Assembly (NCBI GenBank): GCA_001939145.1
Contig: LSRX01000368.1
Location: 444,387 to 508,386, forward strand
DNA from: Symbiodinium microadriaticum
Taxonomy: Eukaryota > Sar > Dinophyceae > Suessiales > Symbiodiniaceae
Direction of reading: 5' to 3'
Length of the DNA stretch: 64,000 nt
Shown here: piece by piece, positions 10,729 to 21,631 of the stretch
Layout: the number at the start of each line of letters is the position of its first letter
How positions within the stretch are numbered: the stretch's first letter is position 1
Made by a program: the position numbers and the translations under genes
The notes under the pieces: model-generated
Told to the model about the DNA's origin: nothing
The model's database searches: none
The model's input: only the letters and a program-made list of their open reading frames with translations

Positions 10729-13700
10729 TTACGGGCCAGCCAGGCCAGCATCATGAGCATCAGCTGTCAAGCCTTCCTTTCCAGCCCAGCGTGGCCAGCT
10801 TCATGCGCATCCTCAGCCAAACCCTTTTACAGCGACCAGCTCTGCCAGCATCATGCGCATCAGCTGCCAAATCGTTTGTGTTTTAGCGGTCCGCTGCCAA
10901 CCCTTTCTGTTCACGGGCTAGCTGGGGGCCAGCGTCATGCGCTTTCTCAGCCAAACAAACCCTTTCGAATTCAGCTTAGTGACCAGCTGGGCCAGCGTCA
11001 TGCGCATCAGCTGCCAAACTGTTTGCATCTTAGCGGCCAGTCGGGCCAGCATCATGTGCATCAGCTGCCAAATCCGTTCTGTTGACGGGCCAGCCAGGCG
11101 AGCATCATGAGCATCAGCTGCCAAGCCTTCTTTCCAGCCCAGCGTGGCCAGCTTCATGCGCATCCTCAGCCAAACCCTTTTACAGCGACCAGCTCTGCCA
11201 GCATCATGCGCATCAGCTGCCAAATCGTTTGTGTTTTAGCGGTCCGCTGCCAACCCTTTCTGTTCACGGGCTAGCTGGGGGCCAGCGTCATGCGCTTTCT
11301 CAGCCAAACAAACCCTTTCGAATTCAGCTTAGTGACCAGCTGGGCCAGCGTCATGCGCATCAGCTGCCAAACTGTTTGCATCTTAGCGGCCAGTCGGGCC
11401 AGCATCATGTGCATCAGCTGCCAAATCCGTTCTGTTGACGGGCCAGCCAGGCGAGCATCATGAGCATCAGCTGCCAAGCCTTCTTTCCAGCCCAGCGTGG
11501 CCAGCTTCATGCGCATCCTCAGCCAAACCCTTTTACAGCGACCAGCTCTGCCAGCATCATGCGCATCAGCTGCCAAATCGTTTGTGTTTTAGCGGTCCGC
11601 TGCCAACCCTTTCTGTTCACGGGCTAGCTGGGGGCCAGCGTCATGCGCTTTCTCAGCCAAACAAACCCTTTCGAATTCAGCTTAGTGACCAGCTGGGCCA
11701 GCGTCATGCGCATCAGCTGCCAAACTGTTTGCATCTTAGCGGCCAGTCGGGCCAGCATCATGTGCATCAGCTGCCAAATCCGTTCTGTTGACGGGCCAGC
11801 CAGGCGAGCATCATGAGCATCAGCTGCCAAGCCTTCTTTCCAGCCCAGCGTGGCCAGCTTCATGCGCATCCTCAGCCAAACCCTTTTACAGCGACCAGCT
11901 CTGCCAGCATCATGCGCATCAGCTGCCAAATCGTTTGTGTTTTAGCGGTCCGCTGCCAACCCTTTCTGTTCACGGGCTAGCTGGGGGCCAGCGTCATGCG
12001 CTTTCTCAGCCAAACAAACCCTTTCGAATTCAGCTTAGTGACCAGCTGGGCCAGCGTCATGCGCATCAGCTGCCAAACTGTTTGCATCTTAGCGGCCAGT
12101 CGGGCCAGCATCATGTGCATCAGCTGCCAAATCCGTTCTGTTGACGGGCCAGCCAGGCGAGCATCATGAGCATCAGCTGCCAAGCCTTCTTTCCAGCCCA
12201 GCGTGGCCAGCTTCATGCGCATCCTCAGCCAAACCCTTTTACAGCGACCAGCTCTGCCAGCATCATGCGCATCAGCTGCCAAATCGTTTGTGTTTTAGCG
12301 GTCCGCTGCCAACCCTTTCTGTTCACGGGCTAGCTGGGGGCCAGCGTCATGCGCTTTCTCAGCCAAACAAACCCTTTCGAATTCAGCTTAGTGACCAGCT
12401 GGGCCAGCGTCATGCGCATCAGCTGCCAAACTGTTTGCATCTTAGCGGCCAGTCGGGCCAGCATCATGTGCATCAGCTGCCAAATCCGTTCTGTTGACGG
12501 GCCAGCCAGGCGAGCATCATGAGCATCAGCTGCCAAGCCTTCTTTCCAGCCCAGCGTGGCCAGCTTCATGCGCATCCTCAGCCAAACCCTTTTACAGCGA
12601 CCAGCTCTGCCAGCATCATGCGCATCAGCTGCCAAATCGTTTGTGTTTTAGCGGTCCGCTGCCAACCCTTTCTGTTCACGGGCTAGCTGGGGGCCAGCGT
12701 CATGCGCTTTCTCAGCCAAACAAACCCTTTCGAATTCAGCTTAGTGACCAGCTGGGCCAGCGTCATGCGCATCAGCTGCCAAACTGTTTGCATCTTAGCG
12801 GCCAGTCGGGCCAGCATCATGTGCATCAGCTGCCAAATCCGTTCTGTTGACGGGCCAGCCAGGCGAGCATCATGAGCATCAGCTGCCAAGCCTTCTTTCC
12901 AGCCCAGCGTGGCCAGCTTCATGCGCATCCTCAGCCAAACCCTTTTACAGCGACCAGCTCTGCCAGCATCATGCGCATCAGCTGCCAAATCGTTTGTGTT
13001 TTAGCGGTCCGCTGCCAACCCTTTCTGTTCACGGGCTAGCTGGGGGCCAGCGTCATGCGCTTTCTCAGCCAAACAAACCCTTTCGAATTCAGCTTAGTGA
13101 CCAGCTGGGCCAGCGTCATGCGCATCAGCTGCCAAACTGTTTGCATCTTAGCGGCCAGTCGGGCCAGCATCATGTGCATCAGCTGCCAAATCCGTTCTGT
13201 TGACGGGCCAGCCAGGCGAGCATCATGAGCATCAGCTGCCAAGCCTTCTTTCCAGCCCAGCGTGGCCAGCTTCATGCGCATCCTCAGCCAAACCCTTTTA
13301 CAGCGACCAGCTCTGCCAGCATCATGCGCATCAGCTGCCAAATCGTTTGTGTTTTAGCGGTCCGCTGCCAACCCTTTCTGTTCACGGGCTAGCTGGGGGC
13401 CAGCGTCATGCGCTTTCTCAGCCAAACAAACCCTTTCGAATTCAGCTTAGTGACCAGCTGGGCCAGCGTCATGCGCATCAGCTGCCAAACTGTTTGCATC
13501 TTAGCGGCCAGTCGGGCCAGCATCATGTGCATCAGCTGCCAAATCCGTTCTGTTGACGGGCCAGCCAGGCGAGCATCATGAGCATCAGCTGCCAAGCCTT
13601 CTTTCCAGCCCAGCGTGGCCAGCTTCATGCGCATCCTCAGCCAAACCCTTTTACAGCGACCAGCTCTGCCAGCATCATGCGCATCAGCTGCCAAATCGTT

Positions 13701-14791
13701 TGTGTTTTAGCGGTCCGCTGCCAACCCTTTCTGTTCACGGGCTAGCTGGGGGCCAGCGTCATGCGCTTTCTCAGCCAAACAAACCCTTTCGAATTCAGCT
13801 TAGTGACCAGCTGGGCCAGCGTCATGCGCATCAGCTGCCAAACTGTTTGCATCTTAGCGGCCAGTCGGGCCAGCATCATGTGCATCAGCTGCCAAATCCG
13901 TTCTGTTGACGGGCCAGCCAGGCGAGCATCATGAGCATCAGCTGCCAAGCCTTCTTTCCAGCCCAGCGTGGCCAGCTTCATGCGCATCCTCAGCCAAACC
14001 CTTTTACAGCGACCAGCTCTGCCAGCATCATGCGCATCAGCTGCCAAATCGTTTGTGTTTTAGCGGTCCGCTGCCAACCCTTTCTGTTCACGGGCTAGCT
14101 GGGGGCCAGCGTCATGCGCTTTCTCAGCCAAACAAACCCTTTCGAATTCAGCTTAGTGACCAGCTGGGCCAGCGTCATGCGCATCAGCTGCCAAACTGTT
14201 TGCATCTTAGCGGCCAGTCGGGCCAGCATCATGTGCATCAGCTGCCAAATCCGTTCTGTTGACGGGCCAGCCAGGCGAGCATCATGAGCATCAGCTGCCA
14301 AGCCTTCTTTCCAGCCCAGCGTGGCCAGCTTCATGCGCATCCTCAGCCAAACCCTTTTACAGCGACCAGCTCTGCCAGCATCATGCGCATCAGCTGCCAA
14401 ATCGTTTGTGTTTTAGCGGTCCGCTGCCAACCCTTTCTGTTCACGGGCTAGCTGGGGGCCAGCGTCATGCGCTTTCTCAGCCAAACAAACCCTTTCGAAT
14501 TCAGCTTAGTGACCAGCTGGGCCAGCGTCATGCGCATCAGCTGCCAAACTGTTTGCATCTTAGCGGCCAGTCGGGCCAGCATCATGTGCATCAGCTGCCA
14601 AATCCGTTCTGTTGACGGGCCAGCCAGGCGAGCATCATGAGCATCAGCTGCCAAGCCTTCTTTCCAGCCCAGCGTGGCCAGCTTCATGCGCATCCTCAGC
14701 CAAACCCTTTTACAGCGACCAGCTCTGCCAGCATCATGCGCATCAGCTGCCAAATCGTTTGTGTTTTAGCGGTCCGCTGCCAACCCTTTCT
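10729..14791. repeat. 353-bp higher-order satellite array, 11.5 copies
   Basis: The unit recurs exactly every 353 bp (for example 11082, 11435, 11788 and on to 14612). Copies are almost identical, apart from small differences in the first. Each unit is itself built of about six diverged 50-65 bp sub-repeats sharing GGCCAGCATCATGCGCATCA and CAGCTGCCAA. Each unit carries a GAATTC site. Because 353 is not a multiple of 3, no frame continues through the array, although 101- and 118-codon frames recur in each copy. The array stops mid-unit at a single N (14792), so the true copy number is unknown. Confidence 0.95.
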
Positions 14792-14792
14792 N
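14792..14792. other. Single N joining satellite to telomere-like DNA
   Basis: The satellite unit is cut off 180 bp into a copy and the next base is CCCTAAA. This is an assembly join across a repeat, not a demonstrated biological junction. Confidence 0.9.
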
Positions 14793-14927
14793 CCCTAAAC
14801 CCTAAACCCCTAAACCCTAAACCCCTAAACCCTAAACCCCAAAACCCTAAACCCTAACCCCTAAACCCAAAACCCTAAAAACCCAAAACCCTAAACCCTA
14901 AACCCCCAAAACCCCAAAAAACCCAAA
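14793..14927. repeat. Interstitial telomere-like array, CCCTAAA strand
   Basis: CCCTAAA, CCCCTAAA and CCCAAAA units lie on the left side of the 14.95-kb exon island. Confidence 0.95.
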
Positions 14928-14947
14928 AAAAACCCCACCCCCCGATC

Positions 14948-15031
14948 CTCGCGGAGGAGTCGAAGGTCTCTCTTCGTGGCCTCCAGCGCATTCGAGACGA
15001 GCTCCCGGCTGAGCTTCCCCAGCTCTGACGC
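14948..15031 (-). CDS. Candidate coiled-coil exon, 28 codons
   Basis: It reads from CAG|GCG to GAG|GATCGG, phase 0 at both ends with a GA donor, and ends in EATKRDLRLLRE. The tail matches the 29.25-kb island (GLRLLR). TTTAGGG begins about 40 bp to its right. Confidence 0.5.
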
Positions 15032-15257
15032 CTGCGCTGAGGGACTTCAATTCAATCAAAGGAAACTACAGGTGGGGAGCTTAGGGATTTAGGGATTTAG
15101 GGGTTTAGGGTTTTGGGATCTAGGGTTTTGGGATCTAGGGCTTAGGGGTTTAGGGTCTAGGGATCTGAGGAAACCACAGGTGGGGAGTTTAGGGTATATA
15201 GGGCTTCTATACTTCAAGGCTCCTATGACCGTAACTACCCCTTTCCAGGGCTCCAAA

Positions 15258-15361
15258 TGGGGTAGTTCTCTAAATTGGGGTCCCTTTTGGGGTACTTTTT
15301 ATAAGAGTGCCGTACTATATCTGGGATCTAAAACAGGACCCTGACTTTGAGAACTACCCAA
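15258..15361. mobile_element. Foldback element, family D, copy 1
   Basis: The arms are GGGTAGTTCTCTAAATTGGG and its inverted partner ending in GAGAACTACCC. The middle contains GTGCCGTACTATAT, shared with copies 2 and 4. Confidence 0.85.
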
Positions 15362-16193
15362 ATAGAAACCCTAAACCCTAGAACCGGGGCTTTCCGGCCT
15401 CATGTGATTCAGACCTCGGTGTGCAAGGCCAGAGTCTGAAATAAAAGGCCTCCACAAATCAGATCATCGTGAGAATATCCCATCTTCAGGGTCATATGGA
15501 GTCCCATTAAGGGGGAGCCGAGAAACCCTTAGTGCGTGACCCTTCTGTTTATAGGTAGTGGTCTTAGGGTTTAGGGTTCACATAGGGTTTAGGGCTTTGG
15601 GATCACATGGGTTTTGGGGCTTTGGGTTGCGAATCTGGGTTGCGTGCGGGTACTTTCGCACAGGGGAGTGGCATGTTGCTTGCAAACTGGGGGGGGGGCC
15701 TTGTCAAGGATCGTGTAGATACGAACTCCTTACCTAGCCGTAGATATAAACCCAAGCGAACTGAAACCTTGCATCGCATAAAGCCCAAGCCCAGACACCC
15801 CCCTATGAAATCCTACATCCTACGAACTCAACACCCCCTGAAAGCACGCGTGGGGGCCTGATGTTGCTGCCGGTCGGCCATCGACGCGAGCTGATCCTTT
15901 TCGGAAGTTGCCCCTATAGACGATGGGCCCCTTAAACCCTAGACGCTAAACCGTTTCAGGATTTAGGGTCGCTGGAGGGTGTGGGGCCTTTGAGGCTTTC
16001 AGGGTTTTGGGGCTAGTAACCCGAAACCCTCCGGGCCTCTAACCCCAAGCCTGAAACCCGAAGCCCTGCAAAGCCCATGACCCTCCCAAATCCACAGGCC
16101 TAAACCAAGCCTTTTGAAACACCAACTGTGGATCCTTACATATCCTACTTGTCTATTCTCAAAGCCAACACTCCCTGAACCTCAAAGTCTCGC

Positions 16194-16271
16194 CTCCAGC
16201 TGTGTGCCCAAGAGGATCAAAGCCTCTTTGCGTTGCTGTTGCTCCTCCGCCAGGTCGCGATGCGACTCCTC
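16194..16271 (-). CDS. Repeated coiled-coil exon, unit 1 (26 codons)
   Basis: It begins after CAG with GAGGAG and ends CTGGAG before GCGAGA, so 78 nt in phase 0 with a GC donor. It encodes EESHRDLAEEQQQRKEAL and then ILLGTQLE. The same layout (E..RRD.AEEQ..RKEA..LLGTQLE) recurs in the islands at 17.25, 17.6, 17.9 and 18.9 kb, which shows tandem exon duplication. The peptide is strongly helical and charged; its function is unknown. Confidence 0.65.
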
Positions 16272-17112
16272 CTGCTGCATGCAACCCAAAGAGGTTCACG
16301 AATTCGGGCTTACTTTTTCCGAAAGCTGAGTACCTGGCAACACCATGCAGGCTCCCTGCACTGTCAGGCTCACAGTGCCACGAGGCCAGGACTGACTGTT
16401 TCTACACCCTAAACCCTGGACCCTAAACCCCGCCATGCAGCCTTTGACATGGAACACTAAGGTCCCAAAACCCTGGCCAAACAAGACACCATGAGCATCT
16501 TACATCCTCAGCTCGAACCCTATAACTAAAACCCCCTGCCAGCGCTTTAACCCCAACACCTAAACCCTTACAGAATCCTTGTCATTTCGAAATCTGAAGA
16601 TAGGGTTTAAAAGTTTAGTGTTTATGAATTGTTGGAATCCCCTCGTGCACCCCTTACTCTGCCGGTCTCCTCCAGCTGTGCTGCCAGCTCCTCCATCGCC
16701 TGCCATGATTGGTTTGCGTTACTCCCAGCGCCTTTGATGAGGGCTAGGTGCTCGGGTTTGAACCTTTTGGCTGACCTCGGAATTCGATCGCAGTCTTGCA
16801 TAAATAGTCCAAAAACCAACACTCGATGTCTTCCACCACAAGAAGCCTGTTGAGGGCCTATAAGGTAACGACTGGGCCTCGGTAGGGGATGGGTGGAGTG
16901 AACCGCTCAAGGCTTGGGCGGATCAGGGGGTTTTGGGGTTTTAGGTTGCAGCTTTGCATCGTGGAGCTTTTGAAGACGGTCTTCGCCAAGGCTCTGGTTC
17001 TTGAGGGGTTTAGGGACTTTGGGGCTTGCGGCGTCCATGGTGGGGTCCGTCACACGACAGTCTCTAACAAACTTGCCTGTGCGGTCTGCATGACTGACAT
17101 TGCCCGACACCA

Positions 17113-17238
17113 CACACAAAACCCTAAAGCCTAAACACTAAACCCCTAAACCCTAAACCCCAAACACTAAACCCCCAAACCCCTAAACCCTAAACCCTAA
17201 ACACCTACACCCTAAACCCTAAACACCTAAACCCAAAA
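17113..17238. repeat. Interstitial telomere-like array, CCCTAAA strand
   Basis: About 15 CCCTAAA-type units, including ACACTAAA variants, end 12 bp from the next exon island. Confidence 0.92.
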
Positions 17239-17249
17239 CACATCGGCGC

Positions 17250-17297
17250 CTCTTTTCGAAGCCGCTGCTCCTCCGCAAGGTCGCGGCGGAACTCCTC
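17250..17297 (-). CDS. Repeated coiled-coil exon, unit 2 (shortened, 16 codons)
   Basis: It starts TTGCAG|GAGGAG and encodes EEFRRDLAEEQRLRKE. It then meets a GC donor (GCGCCG) and TTTAGGG-type DNA ten codons earlier than the other units. It is either a truncated copy or a unit cut by a telomere-tract insertion. Confidence 0.55.
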
Positions 17298-17592
17298 CTG
17301 CAACGCTTCGGCCAAGTTGTTGGAGCGGCTTAGGCTCATTACCCAGGGGTAAGAGTGAGCTAAGATGACGGCATATTGCAGGTTGTATACAGCTTTGCAA
17401 GCATTAGGTTGGTGACTTTGGGTTTTTCAGCTCTCACAGATGGGGCCTTGCAGGCATTGCGGGTGAAGCGCCGCTTCAGGTTCGAAGACTGCAGAGGACA
17501 CTGAATGTAGCCTTGCTCGTTCTAGGGGCGTTCTAGGTTTCCAGACCCTGTAGACGACCACAAACACGCCCAAGTGCCTCTTCCCCCCTTGC

Positions 17593-17670
17593 CTTCAGCT
17601 GAGCGCCAAGAAGGCTGGTGGCCTCTTTGCGAAGCTTTTGCTCCTCCGCGAGGTCGCGCCGAGACTCCTC
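17593..17670 (-). CDS. Repeated coiled-coil exon, unit 3 (26 codons)
   Basis: It spans TTCCAG|GAGGAG to CTGAAG|GCAAGG: 78 nt, phase 0, GC donor. It encodes EESRRDLAEEQKLRKEAT and then SLLGAQLK, nearly identical to unit 2 over its shared part. Confidence 0.65.
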
Positions 17671-17925
17671 CTGGAAACGCGATCCGTCCCAAAGCATCGC
17701 CCACCTCCCCTCCCCCTTCCAAAAAGAAGCACACCCACAGACACAACAAGATTTCCCGTTCCCCTCCAAAAAAAGGGCCTCCTCCCCTAATCTTGGCCTT
17801 GAAAGCCTAAACCAAAACTCCAAAACTAGTAAACCCTGAAACTCTCAACCCCAAACCCATAAAAAGGCCCTACACCACAAAACCCTAAAACACCCAAAGA
17901 CCCCTCCCCCCCCATCCGCAGATTC

Positions 17926-18000
17926 CTGGAGCTTCGTGCCCACACGGCTGAGGGCCTCTGAGCGATTTCTTTGCTCCTCAGAGATCTCCCGTCGAAGCTC
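17926..18000 (-). CDS. Repeated coiled-coil exon, unit 4 (25 codons)
   Basis: It spans CTGCAG|GAGCTT to CTCCAG|GAATCT: 75 nt, phase 0, with a GA donor. It encodes ELRREISEEQRNRSEALS and then RVGTKLQ. It is the most diverged of the five units but keeps the length and the GTKL ending. Confidence 0.62.
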
Positions 18001-18565
18001 CTGCAGGGCTTTACGACGGCTTTCTCAGAAGGGTTGCGAAAGGGGGGTTGTATAAGGAGGTGTAGAGTCTTGTGGGTTTTACATTGTTTGTTATATTTTT
18101 TCCGGATTTCTGGGTCTTCTAAGGTTCAATAGCTCTCTTAGAAGGGCTCGCAAAATGGGTCTGAAAGGGGCTTCTCTGGGCGTGTCAGGGCTTTGGCAGC
18201 ATTGGGGCTGGATAGTGGGCTGGGTGTTTTTAGGCTCCTACAAGGCTTAATTTTCTATAGACCTGGGCTTTATGCTGAGGGTGCTAGATTTAGAAGGGTG
18301 CTATGTCCGGGCTTCGACCAGGGTTGACGTTTTTGGGCTTGATTTCGTGGCTAAGCTTGCTAAAACTACCAAGTAGTCCATGTGAAGTTGTATGATAAGA
18401 CCCGACAACGAATAGACAACACAACGGATAGGTATATCATAGTCTGAAGCATGGTGCGGATGTCGGGCTTCCGGGATGGGTGATGTAGGGGCCTTTATCA
18501 TTAGAATAGGGTTCTGGGCTCCTTGATGGTATAGTTATACCTAGTTGCTGAGATCATACGCCCCA

Positions 18566-18642
18566 AAAAAGTGTACACTTTCAGTTCTATAATATAAGGG
18601 ATCACATTATCCCATAAAAGTGTAAAGTGTACTCATTCAGCT
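18566..18642. mobile_element. Foldback element, family F, copy 1
   Basis: Inverted arms AAGTGTACACTTTCAGTTCT and AAAGTGTAAAGTGTACTC flank an AT-rich centre. The flank ATTCAGCTACTAA is shared with the copy at 20.5 kb. Confidence 0.7.
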
Positions 18643-18885
18643 ACTAAAATAGAATGAGGAACTCCAACGGGAAGAATATGGGTATTTCTTTAGGCTACTA
18701 TAGCATGTGGCTTCCGGGGCTTAGGGAGCGGTAGCGACGCCAAGACAGAAGCACGAAGCCCTAAACCCCGAAGCCCTGAACTTGGCTCTAGGCGCTGAAA
18801 CCCTAAATAATAACCCTGCAAGCCTCAACTTTGAACCTCTGCGCCCGTAATATAACCCTGGAAGCCTCAAACAGAAAATGTTGGC

Positions 18886-18960
18886 CTCCAGCTTCGTACC
18901 AAGGTGGCACGTCGCCTCCTTTCGAAGCTTCTGCTCCTCTGTGACGTCGCGCCGAAGCTC
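18886..18960 (-). CDS. Repeated coiled-coil exon, unit 5 (25 codons)
   Basis: It spans GGGAG|GAGCTT to CTGGAG|GCCAAC: 75 nt, phase 0, GC donor. It encodes ELRRDVTEEQKLRKEATC and then HLGTKLE, and aligns without gaps to unit 4. Confidence 0.65.
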
Positions 18961-19211
18961 CTCCCGTCGGGCATTGGCGGTTCTGAGGTTTAAGTTAGCA
19001 GCCCTTCAACTAACAGGAGACCCCAAAAGGAACTTTCACAAGGAACAAACCAAACGAAAATCTCAAACTGGAGCCCTTTATGAGGAAACCTGTCTTGACA
19101 GGAAACCTTACTTAACAGGAACCCCTTATATAACGAAGCCCTAAAAGGAGCCCGTCAAAGGAACCCATATAGGCCCTAGACAGAGTTTTGTGTAAACGAA
19201 ACCCTCGCCGC

Positions 19212-19247
19212 CTGGGTCTTGCTCTGATCTTGCAGAAGCTCCTGCAC
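19212..19247 (-). CDS. Candidate coiled-coil exon, 12 codons
   Basis: It reads TTCTCAG|GTG to ACCCAG|GCGGCG, phase 0 with a GC donor, and encodes VQELLQDQSKTQ. TTTAGGG-like sequence follows on its right. Confidence 0.45.
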
Positions 19248-19615
19248 CTGAGAACTAGGGCCGCTCGTTCAGAAAAGGCGAGGTTTTAGGCTTCAGGGTT
19301 TAAGAGTTTATCGATTTTGCGGTAATGGGAGTACAGGCTTCAGGGTTTAGAGCCGAGCTGTCGTTCCGGATTTGGGAGGTTGCCTCCCCGGCCTTGATGC
19401 TGCGATGACTAGTGTCTTATCGCAGGAGGTCGCAGCACAGAATGCTGTAATGGATATGAGAGCGGCGTGGCCGCCATCACGCACGATTACAATGCTACTA
19501 ACCCGGGCAAAAAATGACGGCCACAAAGCACTGATATCACTCATGGTGCTGGTGCTGGTGCTGCTGGCGATGATGATGAAAACGCTGATACTAATGGCGA
19601 TGCGTTTGGGATATT

Positions 19616-19715
19616 GTTGTTGTTGATGATGATGAAGGGGGGGTGCTGGTGCTAGTGGTGATGACGACGACGATGTTGATGTTGTTGAAGATGATGATGA
19701 TGATGATGATGATGA
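19616..19715. repeat. GAT/GTT trinucleotide-rich tract
   Basis: An imperfect triplet repeat with eight consecutive GAT units near 19690-19713. Both strands are open over it, giving poly-Asp, poly-Ser or poly-His frames that I do not regard as genes. Confidence 0.85.
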
Positions 19716-20224
19716 GGGAACACGGCAAAGACGGCGTGATCTGATTTGAGGATACCGGCCTGCCATCCGATCGCTCTGCCCTCATGACATCTCACCTGTG
19801 TCGTGCTGGTACTTTTGCATGATGCGACTGTTCCACGTTCTCTGCCTGCATGCTGCATCCGGTTTCGATTTGTCAAGCTGTCCTTCTGGCAAATGTGACG
19901 TGCACACAAACAACAGGAAACACACCGGGTTTAACCGCTGGATCGACTTGAGTACTGCCGCTCAGGGCCCACCGTGTTCTAGGGTACACGCTCTGGATCT
20001 TGAGCAAGAACAAGAACCCGAGGAAAGGAGCGCGCTCTAGACAACATTCGCCCGCGTAGGTTTATAGAATATCGACAGGTGAAGTGAATCGGTTATGCTT
20101 GTAGAGGCCGTCTCGCCCCATGGAACCCGGCAACCCAAGCAATGACTGCACAAATAAAATCTAGCTAGGATGGGGGGGAGACCCGCCACTAGACCCTGAA
20201 CCTTAACCCTCCTTCAAATCATCT

Positions 20225-20290
20225 CAAAACCCCAGACCCTGAAACACTAAACCCTAAACCCCTAAACCCTAAAATCCTAAAACCCTAAAT
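20225..20290. repeat. Interstitial telomere-like tract, CCCTAAA strand
   Basis: CCCTAAA units end six bases from the donor side of the 20.3-kb exon island. Confidence 0.85.
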
Positions 20291-20295
20291 CCTGC

Positions 20296-20360
20296 CTGCT
20301 TCGCCGTGTCGTGGAGCTTTGCCACTTCGACGGCAAGGCGCTGCTGCTCGTGCCCACAGC
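20296..20360 (-). CDS. Candidate coiled-coil exon, about 21 codons
   Basis: It starts after CTCCCAG in phase 1 and ends AAGCAG|GCAGGA with a GC donor that runs straight into TTTAGGG. The segment HEQQRLAVEVAKLHDTAKQ aligns end to end with the second half of the repeated exon family. Confidence 0.5.
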
Positions 20361-20406
20361 CTGGGAGCGAAAGTAGGTTTGGATTCCGGGTTGAGGGTGT
20401 GCGTAT

Positions 20407-20413
20407 GTATGTA

Positions 20414-20457
<44 letters not shown>
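20407..20457. repeat. (GT)n/(AT)n microsatellite
   Basis: A GTAT/GT run merging into about 18 AT units. Confidence 0.92.
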
Positions 20458-20459
<2 letters not shown>

Positions 20460-20496
20460 AGTAGAAAATTCTATGACATGAGTGCATATGCCCAGA

Positions 20497-20559
20497 AAGT
20501 TGTACACTTTCCGTTCTATATATTCTCCCAAGATGTGTAAAGTGTACTCATTCAGCTAC
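20497..20559. mobile_element. Foldback element, family F, copy 2
   Basis: Arms GTTGTACACTTTCCGTTCTA and TGTGTAAAGTGTACTCATTC match copy 1 at 18.57 kb. Confidence 0.65.
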
Positions 20560-20856
20560 TAAGCAATGAAAAGCCCCCAAAAAACCTGCTCCAAGTATTC
20601 AGGCCCTCACTTGTAAGGCATCGTAAGGAGTCACGAGACCCGACACTTCAGCTCGGGATTGTCGGGCCTGTGGAGTACCCTTTTACCAAACACCCCTGAA
20701 CCCGAAGGTTTAGGGTTTATAGGGTTTAGGCATACCCTAAACCCTAAAAAGACGACCTTCCAACCCTTCTTTCGGGACTCTTGGCTTCTTCCCCGAAAGT
20801 GTAGGGTTTAGGGTTTAGGCATCTTAAACCCTAATGAAAACGACGATAAACACCAC

Positions 20857-20946
20857 CCGGGGCTCCCGGCCCAAGATGCTGCTGGTCATCCCAGCGATCT
20901 GACTCTCCAGTGCCCGGTGGCCCTCGCCGAAGGAGAAGACGCGCTC
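20857..20946 (-). CDS. Candidate coiled-coil exon, 30 codons
   Basis: It reads GCGAG|GAGCGC to CCCCGG|GTGGTG: 90 nt, phase 0 at both ends with a GT donor. It encodes ERVFSFGEGHRALESQIAGM and ten more residues. Upstream on the coding strand are two CCCTAAA units; downstream is AGGGTTTAAG. Confidence 0.5.
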
Positions 20947-21533
20947 CTCGCAGCGTTTAGGGTTTAGGGTTTTGTCTTTTCGTTGCTTTGTTCCTTCTTG
21001 TCTATTTTCAGTTACTGTCAAGGTTTTACGAAGGTCCATTCTGATTTTAATGGGTCTCTCTTCTATGAGGCCTTCAAAAATTGCTTGAGGGATCGTTTTA
21101 GGAAAGTTTTATACGGCTATACATTTCGGGGTTCAGGGGTTCTTGTTGCGAGGCTGCTGTAGACAGGTGCAGTGAGCGTTTATGGGTGTTATCGGGTTTG
21201 CCGATTTCTTGTTGTCAGGCCTTTGCAATGATTTCTAGGACTTCTCAGAACCCAGATCTTCAATCACCAGCTACTCGGAGAGTGTTGCTGTAAGCCTTCG
21301 GGCAAAAAATTGATTTTCAACATGCGCTCCACTCTCGGCAGCCCCATGGTTAGCACTCTCACGAGCATAAGCAGCAGCAGCTGGAAACAAAAAAACAACA
21401 ACAGCATTGAGTTGAATTGGCCTCGTCATAACGATCCTCCTCCGAATTTTCTAAATACATCTAGATTCGGTTTAGTGGCTGTTTGGGGACCGCAGCTGTG
21501 GTGGGTAACAACTGCCCAAGTAACACCCAAAAC

Positions 21534-21631
21534 CCTACCTGTAATCCAAAAGACATACCTTTTAAGGAACTATATATAGAAACCATAACAAGGAACCCTA
21601 AAAAGGGTAGGTCTTTTCGTTTGCAGGTAAA
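21534..21631. mobile_element. Foldback element, family E, copy 1
   Basis: Outer arms ACCTGTAATCCAAAAGACAT and GGTAGGTCTTTTCGTTTGCA are inverted copies. The centre has TATATATAGAAACCATA, shared with the copy at 27.9 kb. Confidence 0.75.

Noticed and set aside
10918-14753. Recurring 101- and 118-codon open frames in every copy of the 353-bp repeat
   Set aside because: They are by-products of satellite homogeneity. The 353-bp period breaks every frame, and the peptides are just translations of the sub-repeats.
10729-14791. Regular spacing suggesting a CRISPR array
   Set aside because: The whole 353-bp unit is repeated, with no unique spacers, and the genome is eukaryotic.
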